Of a stretch of 17,230 nt of DNA, positions 7,254 to 14,287 are shown one piece after another (the stretch's first letter is position 1; each line of letters opens with the position of its first letter). This DNA comes from Devosia sp. Its GTDB lineage: Bacteria; Pseudomonadota; Alphaproteobacteria; Rhizobiales; Devosiaceae. A model generated the notes under the pieces. That model was not told the origin of the DNA. It made no database searches and was given only the letters and a program-made list of their open reading frames with translations. The stretch is from NCBI GenBank assembly GCA_011322005.1, contig DROE01000299.1:1-17230 (forward strand), given 5' to 3'. The position numbers and the translations under genes are program-made.

Positions 7254-8629
7254 TTGATACCTTCAGTGACCTGATTATTGACGATGTACTTCTGGAACAG
7301 GACGAACATGATGAGCACCGGCACAATCGAGATGAAGGCGCCAGCCAGCACCAGGCTCCAATCCCCCTGTCCTCCGCCATAGGATTCGCGCAGGCTCAGC
7401 AGGCCGACCGGCATCGCCAGTGCTGAGGGCGGGTTCGTAACCAGCACAAACGGCCAGAAAAAATCGTTCCAGGCACCCTGAAAGGCCATGATGGCATTGA
7501 TGATGAGGGCAGGCTTGGCATTGGGTAGAACGATGTGCAGGAATATCTGAAACCTGTTGGCTCCCCCAATCATAGCCGCTTCTTCGATTTCGCGGGGAAA
7601 GCTTTCAAAATACTGCTTCATGAGCAGCACATGCACCGACGCAATCATCACCATGATAACGCTCCAGTTGCTGTTCAAAAGCCCCAAATCCCTCACAACC
7701 AGATAATTGGATATAAAGGTGACCTGTACCGGTACCGTCATGGAGAATATGACCAGCACAAAGACCAGACGCACTCCCCGGAACTGCAGCCGGGCCAGCG
7801 CATACCCGGCAAGACTGGACAGAACGATCATCAGAATGACCCGGCCAACGGCAATCTGGAAACTGTTGCCCATCCATTTGAACAGCAAACGATCACCGCT
7901 GGAAAGGTCCACCGTTTCGCTGATTACGCGCCGGTAGCTGTTCAGGATCAGCCCCAGCGCCCCCGGGGCGATATTGTTCCAGCTCGCCACCCTTCCGCGC
8001 CGTTCCATCCGGGTTACCGGCAGGGTGGCCTCAAGCAATGTCTGTGTTCTGGGGGCGAGCGCTGTGAAGGGCAGGCGCTCAATCCATATGTTGTCGCCTG
8101 CCTCTTCGCTGTAGCTGATTTTATAGTCAAATGTTCTGGCCAGCCAGCGGATGTTCTGGCCGGTTTCCGGTTCCGTGGAGACAAAAAATCGGTCACTGGT
8201 CCCTGTCAGTTCCACAATTGCATAGTCCGAGGCAAAGGTAGTGGTAATGGCCGCCGCCAGTCCGCTTCCCGGCTTCCTGCGCGGAACTTCAACCTCTGGC
8301 GTCACAAGGTCCACCCCTGCGGGTGCCGCATAGGTTAGCGAGAACACCAGCTCACCGCCAGGCGCGAAGCCGCCCCACCAGGGGTTGTCCGCCCCCTGCC
8401 TTCCCAGGTCCGCCGCCTTGATCCAGACCGAGGGAGTGATCTGGGGAAAAATGAGCCGGAACGGGCTCTCAAGGGGGTTGTCCTTCAGACTGGCGGAAAA
8501 GGCGATGGCAAATGTGCCCAGAATGATTGTGGCCAGTCCGATAAAGACAAAATACACCCAGGCCAGCACCGCCAGTTGGCGACGCCGCAGAACATTCAGC
8601 GGGCGCAGGGGGCGCTCAGTGGTGTTCAC
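7250..8629 (-). CDS. Carbohydrate ABC transporter permease, MalG-like, with large periplasmic insert
   Basis: This is one of two membrane subunits of a CUT1-type sugar importer. A first membrane helix is at ~19-44. Then comes an unusually long hydrophilic region (~46-252) before the conserved NSFQIAVGRVILMIVLSSLAGYALAR segment and the remaining helices. The cytoplasmic EAA loop that docks the ATPase is EEAAMIGGANRFQIFLHIVLP (349-369). The C-terminus NNQVTEGIK resembles the VxGxxKG ending of MalG relatives. At 459 residues it is ~160-180 longer than a typical ~280-residue MalG-type permease, all of the excess lying in the first periplasmic loop. The start is GTG (8627-8629), two bases after the preceding stop, with GAGAGGA upstream in the neighbour's last codons. 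Confidence 0.9.
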   Translation of the reverse strand: MNTTERPLRPLNVLRRRQLAVLAWVYFVFIGLATIILGTFAIAFSASLKDNPLESPFRLIFPQITPSVWIKAADLGRQGADNPWWGGFAPGGELVFSLTYAAPAGVDLVTPEVEVPRRKPGSGLAAAITTTFASDYAIVELTGTSDRFFVSTEPETGQNIRWLARTFDYKISYSEEAGDNIWIERLPFTALAPRTQTLLEATLPVTRMERRGRVASWNNIAPGALGLILNSYRRVISETVDLSSGDRLLFKWMGNSFQIAVGRVILMIVLSSLAGYALARLQFRGVRLVFVLVIFSMTVPVQVTFISNYLVVRDLGLLNSNWSVIMVMIASVHVLLMKQYFESFPREIEEAAMIGGANRFQIFLHIVLPNAKPALIINAIMAFQGAWNDFFWPFVLVTNPPSALAMPVGLLSLRESYGGGQGDWSLVLAGAFISIVPVLIMFVLFQKYIVNNQVTEGIK

Positions 8630-8631
8630 GC

Positions 8632-9726
8632 TCAGCCAATCCTCTCTTTGATGCCAAACTGGCGCTGTACGAAGACAATGACCAGAGTGAGCAGGCCCAG
8701 GGTAAGCGCTGCTGCGCTCGCCATGCCGATATTGGGCGATCCACCGGGGGGAAATGTGTTGTAATAGGTGTAGTAGGCAAGCGTAATTCGGCTTTCCAGC
8801 GGTGCGGCGGCGCCAAGAATGGCCACCTGATCGAACATCTGCAGCGTGCCGATCAGGCCGAGTGTCACCACCGCGAACGTCACCGGGGTAAGAGAGGGAA
8901 GGGTGACGCTGAAAAAGCTTTGCATCGAACTGGCGCCGTCCATCTTTGCCGCGTCATAGAGCGAACCGGGTATGGATTGAAGCCCGGCAAGGAACAACAG
9001 CATCAGCGTTGGTACGGTGGTGAATATGTTCATCAGCGCCACCGACCACAAAGTGCGGGGCATGAACAGAAAGACCTCTTTGGTATTCAGCCAGCTTATG
9101 AGCAACTGTTCGTCGTAAACCGGAAGCCACCCCCCAAGCCTGATGACAATGGCCCCGGCAAGCCCAAGGGCCACCGACAGGATAAGGAAAAACGGGTCAA
9201 ACAGACCGACCTCGGCATATTTGCGTCGCGCCAGCACCACCTGAAGAACCTGCACCCCGGCAACCGTTGCAACAAAGCTCAGGATAATCCATCTCAGGTT
9301 TATCACATTGCCAACCAGACTGGTCATCAGGCCCTGGCGTTGAAACAGCCACAGAAAAATAAGAGTCATCGCGGCGCTGGACATGATGGAGGGAAAATAG
9401 AACACCGTGCGCACAAGCCCCTTGGCCCGCGCCGCGCTGTTCACGAGCACGGCCAGCAGCAGCGCCAGAACTGTCTGCAGGGTGGTTACAATGGCTGCAA
9501 AGCTGATACTGTTGCGCAGAGCAAGCAGAAACAGATCGTCGGAAACCAGCCGGACATAATTTTCCAGCCCAATGAAACTTGGTGTCCCGAACAGATCATA
9601 ATCCGTCAGGCTGAACCAGGCTGTGCGTACGATAGCCCAGAGAAAGAAAACGCTGAGCGACACCAGAAAAGGAGCCAGAAAAATCCAACCCGCCAGGGTA
9701 TCATGATTTACGCCCGCTTTCTTCAT
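8632..9726 (-). CDS. Carbohydrate ABC transporter permease, MalF-like, with extra membrane segment pair
   Basis: The partner permease has 364 residues. It begins with a typical MalF-type helix (APFLVSLSVFFLWAIVRTAWFSLTDYDLF, ~18-46) and carries the EAA loop YDAAKMDGASSMQSFFSVTLP (257-277), the ATPase docking site. Between FLWLFQRQGLM and LWSVALMNIFTTVPTLMLLFLAGLQ there are ~65 extra residues (about 142-205) with two added hydrophobic stretches, so it may have eight helices instead of six. The frame runs upstream to 9771, but the ATG at 9726 is preferred because GGAGGG lies just before it and the extra 15 residues are polar and non-family. It lies 80 bases after the binding-protein gene and two before the next permease. 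Confidence 0.9.
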   Translation of the reverse strand: MKKAGVNHDTLAGWIFLAPFLVSLSVFFLWAIVRTAWFSLTDYDLFGTPSFIGLENYVRLVSDDLFLLALRNSISFAAIVTTLQTVLALLLAVLVNSAARAKGLVRTVFYFPSIMSSAAMTLIFLWLFQRQGLMTSLVGNVINLRWIILSFVATVAGVQVLQVVLARRKYAEVGLFDPFFLILSVALGLAGAIVIRLGGWLPVYDEQLLISWLNTKEVFLFMPRTLWSVALMNIFTTVPTLMLLFLAGLQSIPGSLYDAAKMDGASSMQSFFSVTLPSLTPVTFAVVTLGLIGTLQMFDQVAILGAAAPLESRITLAYYTYYNTFPPGGSPNIGMASAAALTLGLLTLVIVFVQRQFGIKERIG

Positions 9727-9746
9727 GGTCCCTCCAGGCAGGTGAG

Positions 9747-9774
9747 GGGTGCGGCGTAAAATGCACCGCAACCC
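9747..9774 (-). promoter_or_regulatory. Stem-loop between binding-protein and permease genes
   Basis: On the transcribed minus strand GGGTTGCGG and CCGCACCC pair with one bulged T, giving an 8-bp stem around an 11-base loop. No T run follows. In many sugar ABC operons a hairpin at this point stalls 3' exonucleases, so that the binding protein is made in excess over the permeases. That role is inferred from position only. Confidence 0.4.
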
Positions 9775-9806
9775 TTCTTACTTACGGGATAACAGGCGGT
9801 CTAAGG

Positions 9807-11042
9807 CTAGTTCGCCTGCAGCGCGTCATACTGGGCTTGAGCCTCGCTCAGCGCAGTCTCCACATCACTTTCACCGAGCAACACTGCATTCAGTGCGCTG
9901 TTTATGGGTTCAAGCCAGGCTCCCCCGAGATCACCGAAGAAATAGGGCTCGACATTGCCATCCGATGCTCCCCGGAACACCATGCGGTTGGCAATCTGCT
10001 CCTTGTTGTCACCCATGAGAAAGGGGTTGTCAGCCAAAGCGGTGCGGCTGGGTAGTGCAAGACCCTGCTCCAGAACCCATTGCTGTGCTTTTTCGCTGGT
10101 CAGCAGGCCAACAAGTTTGGCAGCAGCGTCCTTGACGTCAGAATTGGCATTCACTGTCCAGCCAACCGTAAAGATGAGGTTGCCCCGGTCCCCGGTCTCC
10201 GGATCGGATGGAACAAGCGTGGTTCCATACTCCATGCTGGGGGCAGCGTCTTTGAGGAAACCGATGATCCACGCACCCTCCATGGCCACGGCGGCCTTGC
10301 CCGAACCAAGACAGCCCCCTGTCCAGCCTTCGCCAATATCTGCCGCAAGAACGCCCGCTCCGGCATCAACTAGGCCGGTATAGAACGAAAAGGCCCGCTG
10401 GAAGTCTTCATCAAGAACGGTCTTGCCTTCCGCGTTGAAAGGTTGCCAGCCAGTGGCCAGTGCAAACGCTGCAAAGCGTGCATAATCGGGAACGACGCAA
10501 ACGCCGTAAGTATCCTCAAGGCTGCTCTGTACGGTGGCCAGTTTTTCCTGAAAACTGTCCCAGGTGTCGTTTTCGTCAAGATAGGCTACTCCGGCATCAT
10601 CAAAGGCGTCCTTGTCGAAATGGACCGCAAGCGTGTTGAAATCCTTGGCTACCGCATAGAGTTGCCCCTCATAGGTGAACGCATCCACCAAAGAGGGCAG
10701 CAGGGCGCCGGCGAGTTCGGGATTGTTCACGGGTGCGGCCTGACCCGGTTCAAAAATTGATCGGCTCCAGAAAATATCGGTATAAAATAGGTCTGGTGCG
10801 GTACCTGCGGACAGCGCATTCAGAATAAATTGGGAATAATCACCTTCGGTGGGGGCGTACTCCACCTCAATGCCCAGAGCTGCGATTTCGTCGGCCAGCA
10901 CATCATTCAACAGACCATTTACGACAGCCGGGTCTGAGCCGCCAAACCCTGAGACCCGAACGGTTTGCGCCTGTGCGAAAGCAGCCATACCCACTGCAAA
11001 AGCGGTGGCCAACAGCAACTTTCCCTGAATTGACTTCGACAT
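9807..11042 (-). CDS. Sugar ABC transporter substrate-binding protein
   Basis: The 411-residue precursor begins with a Sec signal peptide (MSKSIQGKLLLATAFAVGMAAFAQA, cleavage expected after AQA) and continues as a family 1 extracellular solute-binding protein. It would capture a sugar in the periplasm and pass it to the two permeases. Family-typical stretches are YSQFILNALSAGTAPDLFY, GQLYAVAKDFNTLAVHFD, GKAAVAMEGAWIIG and a C-terminal LTSEKAQQWVLEQG. The open frame extends to 11321, but the ATG at 11042 is chosen because it creates the signal peptide and has GGGAGGA just upstream. As first gene of the operon it lies behind a palindrome-bearing promoter. The ligand cannot be deduced; the downstream glycosidase suggests an oligosaccharide or glycoside. 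Confidence 0.92.
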   Translation of the reverse strand: MSKSIQGKLLLATAFAVGMAAFAQAQTVRVSGFGGSDPAVVNGLLNDVLADEIAALGIEVEYAPTEGDYSQFILNALSAGTAPDLFYTDIFWSRSIFEPGQAAPVNNPELAGALLPSLVDAFTYEGQLYAVAKDFNTLAVHFDKDAFDDAGVAYLDENDTWDSFQEKLATVQSSLEDTYGVCVVPDYARFAAFALATGWQPFNAEGKTVLDEDFQRAFSFYTGLVDAGAGVLAADIGEGWTGGCLGSGKAAVAMEGAWIIGFLKDAAPSMEYGTTLVPSDPETGDRGNLIFTVGWTVNANSDVKDAAAKLVGLLTSEKAQQWVLEQGLALPSRTALADNPFLMGDNKEQIANRMVFRGASDGNVEPYFFGDLGGAWLEPINSALNAVLLGESDVETALSEAQAQYDALQAN

Positions 11043-11152
11043 AACTTCCTCCCGGAGTTTCAAATTCACTGCCGGTGCCTGTTGCCCAAACTCATCATGC
11101 CATGGACGGGCCGGCACCGTCTTTGTGCGTGAAAATTCCATCACACGTGCAA

Positions 11153-11170
11153 AATGTAAGCGCTTACATT
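11153..11170. promoter_or_regulatory. LacI-family operator palindrome
   Basis: AATGTAAGCGCTTACATT is an 18-bp perfect inverted repeat with a central CG-type core (AAGCGCTT), the hallmark of LacI-family operators. It lies between the divergent regulator and transporter genes. It overlaps the operon's -10 and spacer, so a bound repressor would exclude RNA polymerase. The link to the adjacent regulator is inferred from position and site type. I saw no second perfect copy in the rest of this spacer. Confidence 0.8.
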
Positions 11171-11181
11171 GATTTTGTCCA
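11153..11181 (-). promoter_or_regulatory. Promoter of the sugar ABC operon
   Basis: Read on the minus strand, TGGACA (11176-11181) and TACATT (11153-11158) are separated by exactly 17 bases, matching the sigma70 -35 and -10 elements at five and four of six positions. Transcription would start near 11146, giving a leader of about 100 bases before the binding-protein ATG. The palindrome at 11153-11170 covers the -10 and half of the spacer. Confidence 0.65.
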
Positions 11182-11314
11182 GACTTTTCTGGGATGTCTC
11201 TTTCTGCCCTATCTCCGCGCCCGGGGGCTGTGCCGGATCTGTTCGGGCTGGGCGTTCGGTATTCTGGAGTGGTTGGGGGGAGGGAGGGTGTGGAGTGTCC
11301 CTTACGCTTTGGCG

Positions 11315-11346
11315 TTGACATGAGCCAGACATTACCGTGTCATTAT
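11315..11346 (+). promoter_or_regulatory. Possible promoter of the LacI-family regulator
   Basis: A perfect TTGACA (11315-11320) is followed by TGTCATTAT, which can be read as an extended -10 (CATTAT at 11341-11346). The 20-base spacer is longer than the ideal 17, so the assignment is weak. The position, about 30 bases before the TTG start, is right for the regulator. Confidence 0.3.
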
Positions 11347-11375
11347 ATCCATGATCCCAAGGGGCGGAGAAAGAT

Positions 11376-12338
11376 TTGTCACCGACACTTGCAGACATCG
11401 CAGCAGCATCGGGCTATTCAACCGCAACGGTTTCGCGCGCCCTGCGCGGGGATGCTGCTGTCAAGCCTGAGACGCGTGCCGCGGTTCTCAAGATGTGCGC
11501 CAAGCTTGGCTACAAGCCCTCGGTGGGAGGGCGGATATTGGTGCAGGGTGCCTCCGCCTTTGTCGGCCTCAGCCTCGGCAGAACCGACCACGCAACGGCG
11601 CGTTATGTATCCCTGCTGCATCAGGCGCTTTCACAGCAGTTGACAGAAACCGGCTGGGCGCTGCGATTGGTTGGCTCAGAAGATTTCACATCTTCCCTGT
11701 CCAGTGTCGGGGCCATGATAATCATCGGCACCAAGAATGATGATCCCAGAATTCAGCTTTGCCGGGAGCAGGGTCTGCCCAACGTCTCCATCGGGCATGA
11801 CAGTTCCAACACCGGGTTTTCCGTGGTCCCCGACGACGGAGGCGGCGCGCGACTCGTGGCCCGTCATTTTGCCAGAACAGGCCGGAAAAAAATGGCGATC
11901 ATGCCCTCCTGGCACCCCGAAGATGACGGCATCGTGCGTGTTCGGGCCGCGGCCTGCCTGGACGAGGGAAAAAAGCTGGGACTCCACCCTGAACTGCTCG
12001 GCCCGGTCAACTCCCTGACCTCAACTCTGGATGGCTACCGCTCAATCAATGCCGCCCGGAACAAAATTTCCGGATTCGACTGTCTATTTTGCGAGACCGA
12101 CGAACATGCAATTGGCGCTCGCGCCGCTCTTGTTGATTCCGGGTTTCAGGTTCCCCGGGACATTGCCGTCGCCGGTTTTGATGATTTGCCGGACCTCTCG
12201 GCCGATTTGACCACCGTACGTCAGGACATTCCTCGATTGGCGGCAACAGCCCTCGAACTGGTCAGCAAGGCGCGCCGACGAGAGCCGCCTCAGCAGGTGG
12301 TTTTGCCCGTCGAACTGGTGGTACGCAAAAGCGGCTGA
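11376..12338 (+). CDS. LacI-family transcriptional regulator
   Basis: The 320-residue protein has an N-terminal helix-turn-helix of LacI type (TLADIAAASGYSTATVSRAL, residues 4-23, then KPETRAAVLKMCAKLGYKPS) and a periplasmic-binding-protein-like sensor domain. FDCLFCETDEHAIGA and the DIAVAGFDDLPDLS segment are family hallmarks. It probably represses the divergent sugar operon through the palindrome at 11153-11170, with the imported sugar or a product as inducer. The start is TTG at 11376: a stop lies in frame at 11352, no ATG or GTG intervenes, and GGCGGAGAAAGA precedes it as ribosome-binding site. The rare start codon may keep regulator levels low. It is slightly shorter than the usual 330-350 residues but appears complete. 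Confidence 0.92.
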   Translation: MSPTLADIAAASGYSTATVSRALRGDAAVKPETRAAVLKMCAKLGYKPSVGGRILVQGASAFVGLSLGRTDHATARYVSLLHQALSQQLTETGWALRLVGSEDFTSSLSSVGAMIIIGTKNDDPRIQLCREQGLPNVSIGHDSSNTGFSVVPDDGGGARLVARHFARTGRKKMAIMPSWHPEDDGIVRVRAAACLDEGKKLGLHPELLGPVNSLTSTLDGYRSINAARNKISGFDCLFCETDEHAIGARAALVDSGFQVPRDIAVAGFDDLPDLSADLTTVRQDIPRLAATALELVSKARRREPPQQVVLPVELVVRKSG

Positions 12339-12370
12339 AACTGTTGCTTCGGGACTGCTCCGGGAGCGCC

Positions 12371-12402
12371 CACAACCCCGCCACCGGCCGGGCGTTGTTG
12401 TG
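12371..12402. terminator. Hairpin between convergent regulator and chaperone genes
   Basis: CAAC-CCCG pairs with CGGG-(C)-GTTG (12373-12380 with 12389-12397), with one bulged base and an 8-base loop. It sits in the 77-base gap between two convergent genes and could end transcription from both sides. No T run follows on either strand, so this is tentative. Confidence 0.3.
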
Positions 12403-12415
12403 CGTCAGCCCAGGC

Positions 12416-12613
12416 TCAGATGACCGTTGCTTCATATCCCGCTTTTTCGACCGCTGCCAACAATGCTGACTGCTCAAGATTGCTGTCTATCTTGACGGTT
12501 TTGTTTTCCAGATCAACGTCGATCTTGGAGTTGGAGTCGGCGGCGGAAATCGCCTTTTTTATGGCGCCTTTGCATGAGCCGCAGCTCATTTCAGGAATGC
12601 TCAGTTCAATCAT
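12416..12613 (-). CDS. Heavy-metal-associated domain protein, CopZ-like copper chaperone
   Basis: The 65-residue protein is a single HMA domain of normal length. The metal-binding motif MSCGSC places C11 and C14 at the end of the first strand. It is followed by the amphipathic helix KGAIKKAI and the strand pattern SKIDVDLENKTVKIDS, ending with the helix LLAAVEKAGYEATVI. Such proteins carry Cu(I) in the cytoplasm to a CopA-type ATPase or to a regulator. The frame runs upstream to 12802, but the ATG at 12613 gives the standard HMA start (MIELSIPEMSC). A promoter of CueR type 40-70 bases upstream supports both the start and copper control. No copper ATPase or regulator is in the window. Mercury or zinc binding is possible but less likely. 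Confidence 0.88.
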   Translation of the reverse strand: MIELSIPEMSCGSCKGAIKKAISAADSNSKIDVDLENKTVKIDSNLEQSALLAAVEKAGYEATVI

Positions 12614-12651
12614 GGTTTCATCTCTTGGTTGTTGGTTGTCGTAATTTTCGG

Positions 12652-12682
12652 CTTGTAAACTATTCCAGCGCTGGAAGGTCAA
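12652..12682 (-). promoter_or_regulatory. CueR/MerR-type promoter of the CopZ-like gene
   Basis: On the minus strand TTGACC (12677-12682) and TACAAG (12652-12657) are separated by 19 bases, the overlong spacer typical of MerR-family activated promoters. The spacer contains TTCCAGCGCTGGAA (12663-12676), a perfect 14-bp palindrome. From memory, the start TTGACCTTCC and the second half GCTGGAA closely follow CueR sites such as that of E. coli copA. Activation by a copper-bound CueR-like protein encoded elsewhere is inferred. Confidence 0.75.
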
Positions 12683-12746
12683 GAAGCAGAAAAGGTTTGT
12701 CAGGCGGTTTGGTCGCCACCTGGTTTTCAACTCTCCGAAGTGGTGT

Positions 12747-13547
12747 TCAATCAGAGCCTTGCCGCAATTTGATGATTCGTTCTCCCAACTCTGAAAACCC
12801 ATCGGCCGCCGGTCTTTGTGTTACCCATTCGGGCGGGGTTTCCAACTCGAAATTTCTGACGTTGGCCACCCCGACACTGTTCTTGAAAAAGTCAAACATC
12901 GGCTGGTCATTGGGACTGTCTCCCACAAACGTCACAGCATTGTTTCTGGTATCAATATCAAATCCAAAGCGTGTTTTCAGGCATGTCCGGGTCATGGAGA
13001 GCTTGTCGTAATCGCCAAACCAGCCGTTGACGTGGATGGAGGAAACCTTGGCTACAGCCCCGGCTTCCTCAAACAGCCGGACGATCTTTTCAATGTCGCT
13101 TTGCGATAGTGCCGGCACGTCCTCGCAAAAATCAATGGCCAGATCGGCGATGCGGCAGAACTGGTCGGACGCCACGCCCGCGCCGGGCACCCGTGCAAGG
13201 ATATTTGTTTTCAGTGCGGCCAGTTTTGCAGCGTCTTGTTCCCGCGCGGTTTCACATTTGGCAAACCCGCTCAGCATGGTTTTGGCTTCCCGGTCATAGG
13301 AGAACCAAAATGCTCCGTTTTCCCCCACCACCGCATCAACCGGCCACATGCGCGCAATATGATCGCACCAGCCCGCCGGGCGTCCCGTGATTGGCACCAG
13401 CTTGAGGCCGCTGGCGCCAAGCTGTTCCATGGCCAGCAGTGAACTGGCGGGCAACAATCCGTTTTGCGTAACCGTATCGTCAATATCAAACAGGAGAAAT
13501 TCCAGCGCCCGCGCTGTTTCGGAAGAGAGGTCTTGTATCGGGCGCAT
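12747..13547 (-). CDS. HAD-superfamily (class IIB) hydrolase, probable sugar-phosphate phosphatase
   Basis: From the ATG at 13547 the protein has 266 residues. HAD motif I is DIDDT (21-25; nucleophile D21 and acid/base D23). Motif II is the threonine of ITGRP (T54). Motif III is probably K182 of DYDKLS. Motif IV is GDSPND (209-214). The C2-type cap between motifs II and III resembles the Cof, sucrose-phosphatase and mannosyl-phosphoglycerate-phosphatase group, so a phosphorylated sugar is the likely substrate, hydrolysed in the cytoplasm. The frame is open to 13625, allowing a 292-residue version; the shorter start fits the family N-terminus and has AGAGAA upstream. The chaperone gene follows 133 bases downstream but has its own promoter. 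Confidence 0.8.
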   Translation of the reverse strand: MRPIQDLSSETARALEFLLFDIDDTVTQNGLLPASSLLAMEQLGASGLKLVPITGRPAGWCDHIARMWPVDAVVGENGAFWFSYDREAKTMLSGFAKCETAREQDAAKLAALKTNILARVPGAGVASDQFCRIADLAIDFCEDVPALSQSDIEKIVRLFEEAGAVAKVSSIHVNGWFGDYDKLSMTRTCLKTRFGFDIDTRNNAVTFVGDSPNDQPMFDFFKNSVGVANVRNFELETPPEWVTQRPAADGFSELGERIIKLRQGSD

Positions 13548-13714
13548 CAGGTTCTCTGGTTTATTTGGCTGTTGTCCGTTCAGGCGCACACTATGTTGGC
13601 CCTTTAAGGGTTGCAACCACATCACCTTTGTTAAACCCGCTTTTCCCGCAACACATTTCCCCCTACATTGCTCTTCGAAAAAAATTGAATCACTTTCGTG
13701 GAAAGTTGGCTTAA

Positions 13715-14287
13715 ATGTTTGTTTTTGTTTTGGGGTTGCTGCTGTTTTTTGTTCCCCACCTGACCCCGATCCTTCTGCCTGGAGTCAAAAGCTCTGCGGT
13801 TGCCTCCATCGGAGAAAAAAAATGGAAAGGGGCCGTTGCGCTGCTTTCCCTTGCCGGCCTTGTGCTGATTGTGTTCGGCTGGATGCAATATCGCCCCGTT
13901 GCCCCCCAGATTTATGATCCCCCCTCATGGGGACGCCACGCCACGGCGCTTCTTGTCTGGATCGCTTTTGTTCTGCTTTCCATTCCACGCTCAAAACCCG
14001 GACGCATTCTCGTCATCGTCAAACACCCCATGGTTATTGGCGTGTTTTACTGGTCCGCCGGGCACCTTCTGGCCAATGGTGACCTGGCTTCGGTTTTACT
14101 GTTCGGATCGTTTCTGACCTTTTCCGTCATCAGCCGCATTTCCGAGCGCCTCAAGGGCGATCCTCCCCACCGGTTTGTCTCCCATCGCAGTGACATCATA
14201 GCGCTTGGGGCCGGAACCGTGCTCTATGCGGTATTTGTGCTGTGGGCCCATAGCTGGCTGTTCGGGGTTTCTCCACTGGGTCTTTAG
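13715..14287 (+). CDS. NnrU-family integral membrane protein
   Basis: The 190-residue protein is hydrophobic with about five or six membrane helices: at ~1-20, ~40-58, ~74-90, ~103-140 (probably two) and ~165-185. LLFFVPHLTP at the N-terminus, KHPMVIGVFYWSAGHLLANGD and the C-terminal RFVSHRSDII fit the NnrU family of the cytoplasmic membrane. The family was named from denitrification gene clusters, but most members are not tied to them and no denitrification gene is present here, so I assign no reaction. The ATG follows GGAAAG at a workable distance. It diverges from the HAD gene and ends four bases inside the convergent DksA-like gene. Confidence 0.85.
   Translation: MFVFVLGLLLFFVPHLTPILLPGVKSSAVASIGEKKWKGAVALLSLAGLVLIVFGWMQYRPVAPQIYDPPSWGRHATALLVWIAFVLLSIPRSKPGRILVIVKHPMVIGVFYWSAGHLLANGDLASVLLFGSFLTFSVISRISERLKGDPPHRFVSHRSDIIALGAGTVLYAVFVLWAHSWLFGVSPLGL

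Noticed and set aside
7535..9759. Two long + strand frames (267 and 279 codons) opposite the permeases
   Set aside because: Their composition (many Q, H, R, P, no hydrophobic core) is that of antisense frames, and the minus-strand permeases are unmistakable.
11043..11375. Riboswitch or attenuator in the long leader of the binding-protein gene
   Set aside because: Apart from the palindrome and the two promoters I found no conserved aptamer wording or terminator-type hairpin.
13715..14287. A denitrification (nnr) locus
   Set aside because: Only an NnrU-family protein is present; no nitrite or nitric-oxide reductase or regulator accompanies it.
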